Shown: in pieces, positions 1 through 11,322 of the stretch
How the letters are laid out: each line of letters starts with the position of its first letter
Position numbering within the stretch: position 1 is the stretch's first letter
Source: Deroplatys truncata
Taxonomy: Eukaryota > Arthropoda > Insecta > Mantodea > Mantidae
Reading direction: 5' to 3'
Length of the DNA: 64,000 nt
NCBI GenBank assembly: GCA_030765065.1
Contig: CM060990.1
Coordinates: 418,137,198 to 418,201,197 of the forward strand
Position numbers and translations under genes: made by a program
Notes under the pieces: model-generated
The model's database searches: none
What the model saw: only the letters and a program-made list of their open reading frames with translations
What the model was told of the DNA's origin: nothing

Positions 1-100
1 CGGTGCCAGAAACCGATTCAAGCGCCGAGAATCGGTTCTGGGTGGCAATGGGTGAAGGGTGCCGCTGAGCGCGACTTGTCCCAGGAGCATCCTGGGACTG

Positions 101-1486
101 CTACCTCAGAGGAGAAGAAGGTGAAGTTTTCTTACCGCGCGCACGAGGAGGGTGTTTAAGAAAATCTTCCTTGCGAAGTTTCTGCTTGGATTTCTTCTGA
201 GTGCCTTGTGACTTCAGTACCTTAGGACCAGCTTTAGATGGCTTAATAACTGTGCCAGAGATGGACGGCCGGATGGTAGTTGCGGTAAAGGCAGTCATGG
301 TCCAGTTTCGGCATCCTTCCGGGATACTGGCGAGGCAACAACAGAGCTGAATGTACCCGATCGCAGGAGCGCAGGTTGGCGCATATGGTAACACCTCCGG
401 GATTCAGCGAAGGATAGCTTTTCGTCTACCCGTATCTCCTGGATCGCCTTCTCGTCCAAGTACAGCGGACAGTCGGCAAATGACGCAGAATGAGATCCTT
501 TGCAATTAACGCAGACGGGGGCTGATGAACAGGTACCATCGTGTGAGGGCTGACTACATGAGGCACAGATGGAAACGTCACTCTTACAAGAGACTTGCGT
601 ATGCCCAAAACGTTGGCATTTAAAACAACGCAGAGGTCTAGGAATATAGCTCACCACAATGCGTTCGTACCCTGCTGAAAGACTCGTGGGCAGATCGACG
701 CCATAGAAGGTGAGAAACAGGGTACGAGTGGGTACCAACACTCCATCACGTTTAGCCTGCAATCGATGAACTGCTGTCACCTTTTGATCAAAAAGATAGT
801 CGACCAGTTCATCGTCCGACGTTTTTTCGAAGCTATTGAGGGTTGAGTTTTTTTTATTTATGGACGCTCTTTAACTACTATGGTTCTTAGCGTCCTATTC
901 TATACCGGGCGTGAAAGGCCGGAAAATTTGCTCAGAGGCCTCGTATCAGGCTTGAGGTTCTTTTATTTGCCGTAAATCTACGACACGGGACCGCCGGCTT
1001 TACTTCCCTTCCGAAGGAAGCCGTGCTAAAGATTTTTACGCCCGAAAAAATCCATCGCCCTCCGCCGGGTTGTAACGACGCCTCGACAGGAATTCAAGGT
1101 GCGGTGCTTCTCAACACGGATGGGATAACCGTGGAGAAGCGTCGCGCGCAACAAAGTCTTACTTTGTTGATCGGACTTACTCTGAACCAACAATGAACCG
1201 AGGTGAAGGCGATGGAATGAACCGGACCAGCAATAGAGTCAATGCCCTTCTGTATTATAAAAGGGCTCACCTTCTCAAACGTTTGTCCTTTCTCTGTTTG
1301 CGTAATGACTAAGTAACAACCAGATGACGGTGGTGCTACTTCTGTTACCAAAACTTTTCGGCGTGTTATTAATAATGGAGAAAGAGGGCTCCATAGCGAA
1401 ATAAATCCTCCACCACTGTAACCGTCTCCGACTTCAGGCTCTGTCTTCCCGGGCGTTACCCCGGCTTGGGTGAGTGGCCTATCCAT
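101..1486 (-). pseudogene. LINE (Jockey/I-like) ORF1, gag-like, broken by a SINE and frameshifts
   Basis: ORF1 of such non-LTR retrotransposons encodes a nucleic-acid-binding protein that packages the element RNA. The segment at 780-295 has three CCHC-type knuckles: Cys52-Cys55-His60-Cys65, Cys72-Cys75-His80-Cys84 and Cys90-Cys93-His97-Cys104, counted from the Met at 780. The N-terminal part starts at 1486 (MDRPLTQAG) and includes the motif FEKVSPFIIQKGIDSI, typical of this ORF1 type. A SINE (843-1072) lies inside the gene between TLNSCRGVVT and LNSFEKT, which would be nearly adjacent in an intact ORF. At least two further frameshifts are needed to join the segments, including one near 390-300 after which a basic C-terminus continues to 101. 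The pol ORF would lie beyond the left window edge. The family assignment (Jockey or I group) is inference. That it is a LINE ORF1 is well supported. Confidence 0.8.
843..1072 (-). mobile_element. SINE-A copy 1, 5'-truncated
   Basis: On the minus strand this matches the SINE at 8018-8300 from its box B region (CAACCCGGCGGAGGG) to the tail ending in CATAAATAAAA and ACTCAA. The tRNA-like 5' part with box A is missing, so the copy is 5'-truncated, as target-primed reverse transcription often leaves it. It sits inside the LINE ORF1 in the same orientation. I could not define a clear target duplication. Confidence 0.8.
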
Positions 1487-2265
1487 ACCGGTCTCACTCC
1501 AGGATCACACCTCCCAGAACATAGACAGAGGGACCCAATGGCCGTGGGAAGTCAGCAGCTCATGTAGTGCCCCCCCCCCCGCGGGACTGCAGTTGAACAG
1601 CAGATACAAACACACACCCTACATGACGACCCCGGGTAGTGGGGATGACGCCATTATCCACTCACCCAGCTGCGCACCCAGTGCGCGGGTATCCGTCAGG
1701 CTGTGTCCACGGAGGATTAAAATAAAATTGGAAAATAAACCAAAAGTGTGTGGGCGTTTCACACGCAAGGTAGGCCGGCGAGGAAGAAAAAGAGATATGT
1801 GAATGGTCGTGGTGCGAAATGTTTGTGAATAGATTCGAGAAAAAAGCGTGGCAACTGGGGGTATGGAACGAAATGAAAAGAACGCACGACAGCGCATCTT
1901 GTGTCTCCCGGTCAAGAGGACGAACCCACCTCGACCGGATAAGGGTGGAGGGATGACGATGGTGATGAGTTGCTCGGGACCCCGGGTGTGCCAAACCCGA
2001 ATTCACATAAAGTGAGCCCCTGGGGGGTTGGAAGCTGCGTTGAAACAGTGGGACAGCAACCACGGAAATAGAAAAGATCCCTGTTGGTGAGACAGGTGTT
2101 AATAAAACCATAGACCCTGAACCCAGTATAAGAAATAATTTTAGAAAAGGAAGAGTAAAATAAATGAAGATAACGTGGCTAGTCCAGATGAGGGTGAGGA
2201 CTGACTTGGGCACTCTGGGTACGTCAAAGCCATACTCACATAGTGAGCCCCTGGGGGGGGGGATG
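1487..2265 (-). other. LINE leader / 5' UTR with a diverged internal repeat
   Basis: This lies directly upstream of the ORF1 start on the minus strand and has no credible coding sequence. The word GTGAGCCCCTGGGGGG occurs at 2012-2027 and again at 2243-2258, each preceded by a related CACATA-containing stretch. That suggests two monomers about 231 bp apart, a layout common in LINE promoters. A poly-C run lies at 1569-1580. The minus-strand open frame through 2213-1662 has biased low-complexity composition and I do not call it a gene. Confidence 0.5.
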
Positions 2266-3530
2266 AACTGTGAGTGTGTTTTGCTGGCGAGTTGTAGTGT
2301 TTGATTGCGAGTGTGTGGGCTTTGGAGTTTGAGTGTGTTTTTGCTGGTGAGTTGCAGTTTATGACTGGGGGTGTGTCAGCTTTGGAGTGTGGGTGTGTTT
2401 CTGCTAGTGAGTTGTAGTCTGTGACTGCGAGTGTGTGAGCTTTGGAGTGTGAGTGTGTTTCTGCTAGTGAGTTGTAGTGTGTTACTGCAGGGGTGTGTGA
2501 GCTTTGAAAAATGAGTGTGTTTTTGCTAGTGAGTTGTAGTGTGTGACTGTGTGGGTGTGAGCTTTGGTGTTGAGTGTGTTTGTGCTGGTGAGTTGTAGTC
2601 TGTGACTGCGAGTGTGTGAGCTTTGGAGTGTGAGTGTGTTTCTGCTAGTGAGTTGTGGTCTGTGACTGCGAGTGTGTGAGTTTTGGAGTGTGGGTGAGTT
2701 TCTGCTAGTGAGTTGTAGTCTGTGACTGCGAGTGTGTGAGCTTTGGAGTGTGGGTTTGTTTCTGCTAGTGATTTGTAGTCTGTGACTGCGAGTGTGTGAG
2801 CTTTGGAGTGTGAGTCTGTTTGTGCTAGTAAGTTGTAGTGTATGACTGCAAGTGTGTGAGCTTTGGAGTGTGGGTGTGTTTCTGCTAGTGAGTTGTAGTC
2901 TGTGACTGCGAGTGTTTCTGCTAGTGAGTTGTAGTCTGTGACTGCGAGTGTGTGAGCTTTGGAGTGTGAGTGTGTTTCTGCTAGTGAGTTGTAGCCTGTG
3001 ACTGTGTGTATGTGAACTTTGGAGTGTGGGTGTGTTTGCGCTAGTGAGTTGTAGTGTGTGACTGCGAGAGTGTGAGCTTTGGAGTGTGGGTGTGTTTCTT
3101 CTAGCGAGTTGTAGCCTGTTACTGCGGGTGTGTGAACTTCGGAGTGTGTTTGTGCTAATGAGTTGTAGTGTGTTACTGCGGGTGTGTGTGAGCTTTGAAA
3201 AATGAGTGTGTTTCGCTAGTGAGTTGTAGCCTGTGACTGCGGGTGTGTGTACTTTGGATTGTGAGTGTGTTTGTGCTAATGAGTTGTAGTGTGTTACTGC
3301 GGGGGTGTGTGAGCTTTGAAAAATGAGTGTGCTTTTGCTAGTGAGTTGTAGTGTGTAACTGTGTGGGTGTGAGCTTTGGTGTTGAGTGTGTTTGTGCTGG
3401 TGTATTGTAGTGTTTGATTGTGAGTGTGTTGGCTTTGGAGTGTGAGTGTGTTTGTGCTAGTGATTTGTAGTGTTTGAAGGCGAGTGTGTGAGCTACGGAG
3501 TGTTAGTGTGGTTGTGCTGATGAGTTCAAA
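2266..3530. repeat. Minisatellite, 60-bp period, about 21 units
   Basis: Units share the pattern CTGCTAGTGAGTTGTAGTCT followed by GTGACTGCGAGTGTGTGAGC and TTTGGAGTGTGAGTGTGTTT, 60 bp in total. Units vary by scattered substitutions. Around 2905-2935 there is an extra partial unit of about 30 bp that shifts the phase. The array is strongly GT-rich on the plus strand. It begins right after the G-run at the inferred 5' end of the LINE leader and ends in ordinary AT-rich DNA near 3530. The open frame on its minus strand simply repeats every 20 residues. Confidence 0.95.
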
Positions 3531-3539
3531 TAAAGCATG

Positions 3540-4165
3540 CATTTTGAATTTTCTGGAAATAGCCTGTGAACTCCCATTCATTCTGATTGAATTTTGTATT
3601 GCGCTAAGTATCTAGGAAACTATGGAATGCTCTAAAATGCAGGAAAGATGTACAGTTTGAGGCAAAACAATATTTTCTTGTGTTAGCATTTGTGATAATA
3701 TTCCAGGATATGTCCTTGCACCTTTGCACTTAAAAGTGTGTTATAAATGTTTGAAAGTTTGCATAATCTTATAACAGCCTTAGGGGTGTTCTAAGTCTGA
3801 AAAATCATTTTATATTACAGCTGCTTTACCCAAAAATTCTTTCATTTAATATTTCTTGCTTTGTACAGACTGAAAAAATCTAATGTGTTACACTCACCTG
3901 ACTTTCTCTACTCTTGTACAAACTATTTATACAAACGCTTATTCTCCATCTACTTCATGTTGATCGAGATAAACATTTGCAGAGTCTATCTTATTGCTAA
4001 TTTTCTTGTAGATGTAAGGGGAATATATATTTACAAGGGCAATTTGGAAATACAGTAGCCTTTAAGCACATACATATCTCCTAATAGCTGGTTGCTTGGT
4101 GCAGCACCATTCCCTTTGCCACAGATTAATACTCTTTGCATATCCAAGACAAAAAAATGAATAAC
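3540..4165. other. AT-rich spacer, nothing recognised
   Basis: No coding frame with recognisable features, no RNA gene and no clear repeat was seen. The 65-codon plus-strand frame at 3861-4058 shows no motif and I treat it as chance. Confidence 0.5.
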
Positions 4166-4169
4166 GAAT

Positions 4170-4690
4170 TCCCATTTGAGAAAATAAGTATTGAAAAATT
4201 TAAGGAAATAACAAGTAATATCTCAAAAATGGTTCACTCAACAAAAAAAAATGTATATGACATAAATTGTGTATTTTAACGCGGTCTACATTTTTTGTGT
4301 AGTAAAATTTTGCCTATCTCTTATGGTTTACCAGTTATGCAAAAGTCGTTCACAATGAAGAATACTTTTGGAGACATTCCCAGGAAATTCAAGATATACA
4401 TTTTATTTGTCATAAAAATATCTTAAACATATGACATTTTAATCAAAATCGTTAGAGCCATTTTTGAGAAAATTAAAATGTTCGAAAAATCTTCCATGTA
4501 AAGGGTAATCTGGGGTAGGGGGATTTTCTTGAAAACCTTCGTGTCGCATCCTTGGAAGATACTGAACCTAAATACCAAGTTTGGTGTTTATCCGACTGTT
4601 CGTTTCTGAGTTATGCTGTTCACAGACAGACACGCACATGGACATGTTTCCAAAAATGCCTTTTTTTGGGTTCAGGGGGTCTCAAAACAT
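4170..4690 (+). repeat. Unclassified dispersed repeat, copy 1
   Basis: This aligns by eye with 5165-5600 over most of its length. Shared landmarks in order are: a TATCTCA-AAA-GG-TCA block, TTTACATTTTTxGTGTAG, ACCAGTTAT, GATATACATTTTATTTG, TCTAATCAAAATCGTT-like, TTCCATGTAAAG, TTTATCCGACT and TTCGTTT-TGAGTTATG. No protein is encoded. This copy carries an additional GACAGACACGCAC stretch. It could be the non-coding part of an unrecognised transposon. Confidence 0.6.
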
Positions 4691-5164
4691 TTTCCGGTGA
4701 AATCTCGGTATCGAATTTTTGGGTGGAATACAATACTTCCCCTACTTACTATACGTAGTAGAGAAAGTAAAAAAGGAATTGCTGAAAAGCATACATTTAG
4801 TAGCTCAAAACACTAATGACATTCTTTGCAGCTTGGTAGCACAGAAAGTTAATTTGCTTTCAACTCCTTTTATAAAAAACAATAATATAATTACAATTGA
4901 TTCATTCACATGACTTTCTCTACCCTCTATCGTTTATTAGTAGATACATAAATTATTCTTAATCAACCTTTTTTTTCTGTCTACTACATTTTAATATAAA
5001 AAAAAGACTTTGTAGAAATATCTACATTACACATTTCGTTATCGATACAAAGAGAACAGCAAGTCAGATATTTAAAAACTGGACGCTATACGCTGCTTTA
5101 AAATTCCATTCTGTTTCTATGACATCACGAGAAACAGCTGAATGTTGAAAGGACTTTAAGATAA
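4691..5164. other. AT-rich spacer between the two repeat copies
   Basis: No gene or RNA recognised. Several poly-A and poly-T runs are present. It may contain the non-aligned remainder of the flanking repeat family. Confidence 0.4.
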
Positions 5165-5600
5165 TGGCCAAAAAAAATGAACAATTGAAACCTTCAAAAA
5201 ATGAGCAATTCGCACATTTAATAACGGATATCTCAGAAAGGGCTCATGCCACAATAAAGCTTATTTTAAATATATTATACGTTTTAAAGAGATTTACATT
5301 TTTGGTGTAGCACGTCTTCCTCTATCACTTAAGGATTACCAGTTATACAAGGTTATAAAAAATTCCTTCCGAATGAAGGACTTCATAGGCTCTTTCCCGA
5401 AAATCCGAGATATACATTTTATTTGCCATGTAAATATTTTTAATGTATGGTATTCTAATCAAAATCGTTTCAGCCATGTTTAGAACATCAAAAATTCCCA
5501 AAAATATTCCATGTAAAGAGAGTTTAGGTATTTATCCGACTTTTCGTTTTGAGTTATGACACACACGACGTTTCCACAAATGCTTTATTTGGATGCCGAT
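5165..5600 (+). repeat. Unclassified dispersed repeat, copy 2
   Basis: Second diverged copy of the element at 4170-4690 in the same orientation, with its start about 990 bp downstream. It contains the same ordered landmarks, for example GATATACATTTTATTTG, TTCCATGTAAAG and TTATCCGACTTTTCGTTT. The divergence by eye is substantial, so this is an old family or an old tandem duplication. Confidence 0.6.
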
Positions 5601-5665
5601 GATAATAAATAATGATGATGATGATGATGATTATAATAACAATAATAATAATAATAATAATAATA
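5598..5665. repeat. (GAT)n / (AAT)n microsatellite
   Basis: A run of GAT triplets passes into a run of AAT triplets. Confidence 0.9.
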
Positions 5666-5779
5666 CATCAACAACGATAAATAACAACACGCGGGGCGTT
5701 TAAGTATACAACTACAATGGCTCGCTGTACATTGTGTGCATGGGTTGGCTACATATTATGCCTACAGCGTGTTTTCCAT

Positions 5780-6010
5780 TCTCACCGTTGGCAACAACCA
5801 CCTAAGCCACGCCCAGGCCACTTGCTAGCAGACGACAGCTGCTATTATACATCATAACCGTTTGAAATAACCGCGCCTCACCGCGAATTTCCTGTTACAA
5901 TGTTATCTTCCGCGCGTTCATTTCCTACGGTTGGCTACGCTCGAGCTGCTTAAGCCACGCCCAGGATGCTCCTAGCAGAAAACAGGCAGCTATTGTGCAG
6001 GATAACCATG
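5780..6010. repeat. Imperfect tandem pair, about 145 bp apart
   Basis: The segment beginning GTTGGCAACAACCACC and containing TAAGCCACGCCCAGG, then GCTAGCAGA, CAGCTGCTATTATAC and ATAACC, recurs near 5931-6010 as GTTGGCTACGCTCGAGC, TAAGCCACGCCCAGG, CCTAGCAGA, GCAGCTATTGTGCAG and ATAACC. This GC-richer island stands out in an AT-rich area. No gene recognised. Confidence 0.6.
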
Positions 6011-6465
6011 TATCCAACCACTGGACGCAGCAATTTCATCTCCGACTCTGCCTGGTCCTCCAGGTTGGGGTTTGTGCATCAGGCCAGTTACCTCCCACGT
6101 ACAAATTAATTACTGGTAAGCTACATAGAGAAAAGAGCCGGACTGATCCATGTTAAGTATATTAACTAATTATCATTGGCCTACCTGCTGTGTAGCAGCA
6201 ATCCTAGAAGTACATAGAGCTCTACTACGACCGATAAGCTTCGTTGCACTCTGCTGAAATGTAAATATATAAAAAAACGTTAACTGCTTTATATATTGCC
6301 ATTATATTACACACAGTAAATCCAACACAGTTCAACTTGCCAAGAACATTGCATTTGTTACAGCTGCACCGACCATTTCTTTGCTAATTTCGATGACCTG
6401 CCAAACCTACAAGTGCAAATACAAGTAAAAAAGGGTTTTTTCTCCTTCTTTTATTGGCTCAAAGG
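6011..6465. other. Spacer with a possible LINE-derived snippet
   Basis: Around 6035-6075 the stretch CTGCCTGGTCCTCCAGGTTG resembles a motif that I associate with arthropod non-LTR retrotransposon fragments. That is from memory and weak. The remainder is AT-rich with nothing recognised. It ends at the CAGGGTGACC terminus of hAT-A. Confidence 0.3.
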
Positions 6466-6799
6466 CAGGGTGACCAACTTGAAAGCTTAAATTGTCACGA
6501 GTTTGAACGTATAAAATCTCCAGAAAGTCGCTAGGCTTCTGGCATTAAATAAACTATTTTACAATGCATATATAAACATACGAAAAAAAATACGATTGAA
6601 ATATGTTATAAAAATATAAATGAATACGTACTATACCAACACAGAATTATGTATAATATACCATTATAGAATTAAATAAGCATATAGTTAAGTGCATATT
6701 AAAACTATTTAAGGGCCAATAATTTAAAATTAAACAAGGTACCTCCATTAAATGTGTTGTTATCCTATGCCGTCACCACCTCGCGCTCCATTATATTTC

Positions 6800-8866
6800 C
6801 CCGTCTTCGCTGTCTACCTCCTCCTCAAAGAATAAAGGCGAAGTTGATGCTGAAGTTGTGGCTGAGGGTAGCAATACATGGTCCTTATCTTTTGCACCAA
6901 CTCTTTTGGCAGTTCATATGAATGACAACACTTGCCTTACCTTTTTAGTCCATATTTGACACACAATATATAATGCAATTTCCTCACTTTCATTCTGTTC
7001 CTTTCTTTTGATTTTGTGCTATTTACAAAACTGCACACACGTTCTACATCTGCATTAGAATGTGGGAGTGACAACACATATAAGGCGATATTTGCCAGTT
7101 CATGGAAAGGATTTTCTCCTCCGGAGTCTCTATAACATTGCACTTCTATCCAAAATTTAACACAGTCATTCACTTCATGTCACTGTACATTGCGTAAATT
7201 TTTCCACTGAAAGTCAACAGCTGTTAATATTTCTTTATCATCTATAAACAGTTTTGCTATTTCCATTACAGACCGTTTTACAGGCCTGAGTCATTCGTCA
7301 GGCGAAAATAGGGTAATTTCCCACAAAACATCAATGTTCTCGGGAGGACGCTGACGTAGTTGATTTACTAGCCCAACAATGAATTTAAGGCACCTTTCAC
7401 GCATATCTTTCTGAACTTCCTGGGGGAATTTTTCAGTAGACTTTTCCGTCTCAATTTCATAGCCAAGGTATGGTTTTGGATCTAAACGATCTTCCAGTTT
7501 GTCCCGTATGAAGTTCAATCTTTTGCCCGGGAGCACAATTGTAGTACACAGAGACTTAATAAACACCAATAAATCTTCCAGATGTTTTGTGGGATCTTGA
7601 TTTCCACTTTCAAAGTGTTTGTTTACGTCTGAACTAGCTTTAGTATCGGCTTGAGAAAAATGAGACATGCATAATTACGAGAATCTGCATACATCTGGTA
7701 TAAAATCTCTGCAGAGTAACAACTCTCATTGATTCTAGCTATACCAAAATGAGTTTTCAGCTCAAGCCACTGTTGACGTATTCTGTTCACTGTTACAGAA
7801 ATAGACAGCCAACGAGTTTCACTTACATTTACAATTTCCAAAGGCAGTTCTCCTTCATTAATTGCTCCATACACATGCTTGTATGCGACCTGCCTAACTG
7901 ATTAATATGAGACCCAGTTGTAGGTTTCTCTGATTAGGAAATCTAAGTTCCTAGGAAGAAATTCTGCAGTAGCATGGGAAATTGCTAGCTTAAAGAATGG
8001 CACACGCATTTAATTCGGTCGTCTTCCGTGGTCTAGTGTTCGCAAGATCGCTGGTTCAAACCCGGCGGAGGGCGATGGATTTTTTCGGGCGTAAAAATCA
8101 TTAGCATGGCTTCCTTCGGAGGTTGAAGTAAAGCTGGTGGTCCCGTGGCATAGATTTACGGCACGTAAAAGAACCTCAAGCCTGATAAAGAGGCCTCTGA
8201 GCAAAATTACCAGTCTTTCAAGCCCCATATAGAATGGGACGCTAAGAACCACAGCAGTTAAAGTGCGTCCATAAATAAAACTCAATTTAATTTTAATTTA
8301 GCATCTAATTCGCTGCAAATTAGGTAATACAGATTTCAACTTGGCGTATATGCCATTGTTGATACCAGTCATTACCGATGCATTGTCAGTCCCAATTGCT
8401 ATTAATTTCGCAAAATCTAAATCTTTGTCCTTTATACAAATGTTTAAGGCTGAGATAAGAGCATCAGCAATTCACTTAGTTGTATTATCTGTAAGTAGGT
8501 TGCAACAATGCATTTCTTTGTTTGTGAATAGTACCTGATGGCTATACCTAATAATTTTGTAACCGAGCAGTCAGTAATCAGTAAGCTGTAACTCCTATCA
8601 CCAATATTTTTTAACAATTGCTCCTCAATATAAGGTCCTATAGCATTAAAATTACAGAGCACGTTCTGTTCTGTGTATCTTTAGTTCATTGATATCCCTG
8701 CTAACCGAAAAACACGATTAACAGAGTTCGCACAAGTGATCAGTTACTCTGAAAGAGAAGTGTTTTTGCAATGAATAATGCAGTTGGTACTTCCAGTTGT
8801 TTTGTTTCAATGTTCACTGGTTTGAACGGTAACACATGTTGATGCGGATCACGAAAATGTGCTTCC
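6800..8866 (-). pseudogene. hAT-A transposase remnant
   Basis: hAT transposases cut and paste their element using an RNase H-like DDE core and a C-terminal dimerisation region. Recognisable pieces in order (minus strand) are: the region around 8444-8662 (IGPYIEEQLLKNIGDRS, RYYSQTKK); the GTDNASVMTG block near 8400-8350; 7874-7623 (GAINEGELPLEIVNVSETRW); 7668-7291; and 7173-6937 with the dimerisation motif NPFHELANIALYVLSLPHSN. Stops and frameshifts separate these, and a SINE splits the catalytic region, so no functional protein is possible. The N-terminal BED-like finger is displaced to about 13017-13065 by the LTR element inserted after 8868. Close relative: the transposase remnant at 19090-20826. 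Confidence 0.85.
8018..8300 (+). mobile_element. SINE-A copy 2, full length, tRNA-derived
   Basis: The 5' head reads CGTGGTCTAGTGTTCGC (box A-like), then GGTTCAAACCC (box B), so it is tRNA-derived and transcribed by RNA polymerase III. A body of about 210 bp is followed by the tail CATAAATAAAACTCAATTTA and an AT-rich end. It is flanked by an imperfect 12-bp target duplication, GCATTTAATTCG (8006-8017) and GCATCTAATTCG (8301-8312). The hAT-B copy shows the corresponding uninterrupted site (GCATCTAATTATCTGC on its minus strand). The autonomous partner LINE is unknown. Related pieces lie at 843-1072 and 14186-14222. Confidence 0.88.
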
Positions 8867-8868
8867 TT

Positions 8869-9795
8869 TGATGCAGTAATTTGTATCACAAATTATGTAA
8901 ATGTCAAGAGTGATTATAGTGTGAATATGCATTATTGTGTGACATTGATTTGAGATGTTTGATGATTGTAAGCATTGTCGAGAAGTGGGTTTATACGGCC
9001 TTACTGAAACTGACAATAATAGCGTGCAATAATGTAGCGAGGGGGTGAGCTGTATATCATTATTAGAGACGAGCAAATGACGTAATATTGGCGCGTTTTT
9101 CTTAGGAATTTGCTGGAACATTTTCCCTAGAGCATATGTTTTCGTAATTTTCATTGGATATAAAAATAGACGCTAATGTTGGCGCGTTTTATTAACCAAT
9201 AGCAGCTCGGTTATAATCTTTAGGCATATCGGGGTGTAGGAGTATAAAAAGGGCTAGGTCAGAGTCAAATTCGTTCAGTCTATCAGAAACATTTGTACAT
9301 TACACGTCGGCTCCAGTCCATCGGAAATATTTGTGCATTACACGTCGCTGAATACATCGCACAGTTTATCGCTTCGCAGGTTACGCGTAGCAAAGTTATG
9401 AAAAATCTCAAGTGTTGTAAAGTTAATTACACAAAAAGTTGAAGTACGCGAATTAAGAATGAGCAGTAAATAAGTTATTATAACAGTTTCAGTTTGGCGA
9501 GTGTCAAGATTAATATGTGAAAGTGCAAAATATGTTACGACAATAAAAGTGTAAAACAAATTCTTCATCAGTGTTATCTTTGGATAAAAGACTCCTTTCC
9601 GTTTACACACCTGTATAAGATAAGTGCTCGACCAAAAAGATCATAGCTAGCCGGAGGACAGTGAACCCAAAAATATTAAATACAAATAATAGGCGCTCAG
9701 TGAAAGATAACACGAAGTGACCGCGACAAATTGTCTTTTATACGTGCGGCAAATAAACAGTAGCATTCTTTCAAACTTAACAAAGAATCACGTCA
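8869..9795 (+). repeat. 5' LTR of the gag-only element
   Basis: It starts TGATGCAG and ends CACGTCA, five bases before the PBS. It contains a TATA box and TCAGT initiator (9243-9279), an imperfect internal duplication just downstream (9276-9348) and an AATAAA polyadenylation signal at 9752-9757. Minus-strand open frames here are incidental and recur in the 3' LTR. Confidence 0.85.
9243..9279 (+). promoter_or_regulatory. LTR core promoter: TATA box and TCAGT initiator
   Basis: TATAAAAA lies at 9243-9250 and TCAGT at 9275-9279. The spacing of about 30 bp and the TCAGT start sequence match RNA polymerase II promoters of arthropod genes and retrotransposons. The same pair is at 12409-12416 and 12441-12445 in the 3' LTR. 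Transcription would define the start of the R region. Confidence 0.7.
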
Positions 9796-9800
9796 TAAAT

Positions 9801-9819
9801 TGGCTCCCAAACGTGGGGC
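9801..9819 (+). other. Primer binding site (tRNA-Lys-like)
   Basis: TGGCTCCCAAACGTGGGGC follows the 5' LTR after TAAAT. It differs by one substitution and one inserted A from the Lys1,2-type PBS as I recall it. A tRNA annealed here would prime minus-strand cDNA synthesis. Confidence 0.65.
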
Positions 9820-10179
9820 TCAATAAATAAAAATAAAAACTAAACCGTCGCAAAATGGCGCCCAGAACCTGGTGCGAATTAACCAGGAAGGAGTGAAATA
9901 ACCAGGAAGGTGCGAAGGAACCAGGACGTGGAGCGAATGGAGCAGTGAACTGAACTACAAGACGCAGATTCCAGAAACAACTACAGGAACGACAGACGAC
10001 GCGGATGAGTGGACACAAAAACATCGAGATGACGCAGATTCATCATAATAGGACGCAGAAGCGACATATAATCTAGGAGAGAGGGGCAGGAAGCTGGACA
10101 TCAAAGCAACATCAGCAGATAGCATCAGAAAGGTTAGAAAAGTGTGATTTTTTTATTCTAAAAAAAAGGTAAAAATCAA

Positions 10180-11322
10180 ATGTACTTGAGGAGCGGTAGG
10201 ATAAAGAAAACAATGTCCACTAATAATACAGAAGAAATAATTATGGAGGGAGATAATGTAACAGTTAGCTGTAATTCAACACAGGTTACAGAAAATAGCT
10301 CAAACAATGTAGTATTTGAGGGAGGAAATATTAGTAAACAAAGTCAGAACAGAATAGCAGGAAATGTTAATTTTGATGCTAGTATGATGATGGAAATTAT
10401 GGAAATGCTGAGAAATATTGGTGAGAATATGGAAAAGAATAAGAGGGAATTAAGGGAAGATATTAGTAAGAGTATTACAGATCAATTAAGGGAAGAGATG
10501 CGAAAGAATAATGAGAAATTAGAACAAAAACTAACTCAAAATCATATGGAATTGAGAGAAGCTATAAAAAAAAGTCATAGGGCATTGAGGGAAAATATTG
10601 GTAGGAGGAATGTGATATTAGAGCAAAAAGTAGATCAAAGCAGGGAAGAAATTGAAAAGAAAGTTATGAAGCTAGATAGTAGTATGCCAAAAATGAGAGA
10701 TGAAAATCAGGAAGTAATAGCAAGTGAGATAGGAGAAGTTTCAAAGAAAATGTTAGACATGAGCAGGGAAATATCTAACAAAGAAAGTGAGGTTAATATC
10801 AAAAGTGAATATGTTGATGTAGAATGTACAGAGTCAGGTAGTAGAATGAGTATCATTTAAAGTGAGCTAAGAGAGATGAAAGAGGTTACGAATGTAGATT
10901 TAATTCAGGTGCAGGTTAATTTCAGAGGTGAGATATCTGAAATTCAGGAGTCAGTAACACAAAGAAATAAATTGTCTGAAGAAGTTAAAGAAGTTATTTC
11001 TATAAATAATCAAAAACTAACTTCTGAAATTAACAAGTACCAAGCTGTTCAGAATGAAAACTCCAATCCAGTACAGTTTAGTACAGATTTGTCAGAGTAT
11101 TCTCAAATTAAAAAGATACCGCAAGAATTGAAAATGATAGTTGTCAAAAGATGTGTTGTTCAGGAAACTTTAGATTGTTTTCAAATGGTATCAGGGGTTG
11201 AAATTTCATATGAATCCTTAAAGAGGTTATTCATGAATAAATTTTGGAAGGTTACGATACAGCTACGAGTAATGCTTAGTCATAGACAATTTGATCCAGG
11301 AGGGGGAATAGCAATGAGATGA
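10180..11322 (+). pseudogene. Gag-like coiled-coil ORF with one in-frame stop
   Basis: The ORF starts at 10180 with MYLRSGRIKK, a basic N-terminus like those of arthropod LTR-element Gag proteins. It runs 226 codons to a TAA at 10858-10860 and continues in the same frame (SELREMKEV) to 11322, about 380 codons in all. Residues 60-220 are rich in Glu, Lys and Met in heptad-like spacing (ENMEKNKRELREDISK, EKLEQKLTQNHMELREA), predicting a long coiled coil. The C-terminal part after the stop (FMNKFWKVTIQLRVMLSHRQ) resembles the capsid-type helices of Gag. There is no CCHC zinc knuckle and no downstream pol. Product role by family: particle assembly around element RNA. The stop may be a recent nonsense mutation or a readthrough site. 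Mutation is simpler. Confidence 0.65.

Noticed and set aside
2266-3530. CRISPR-like or satellite-coding array
   Set aside because: Units are contiguous 60-bp repeats without spacers and vary by substitution. The minus-strand open frame is only the array translated.
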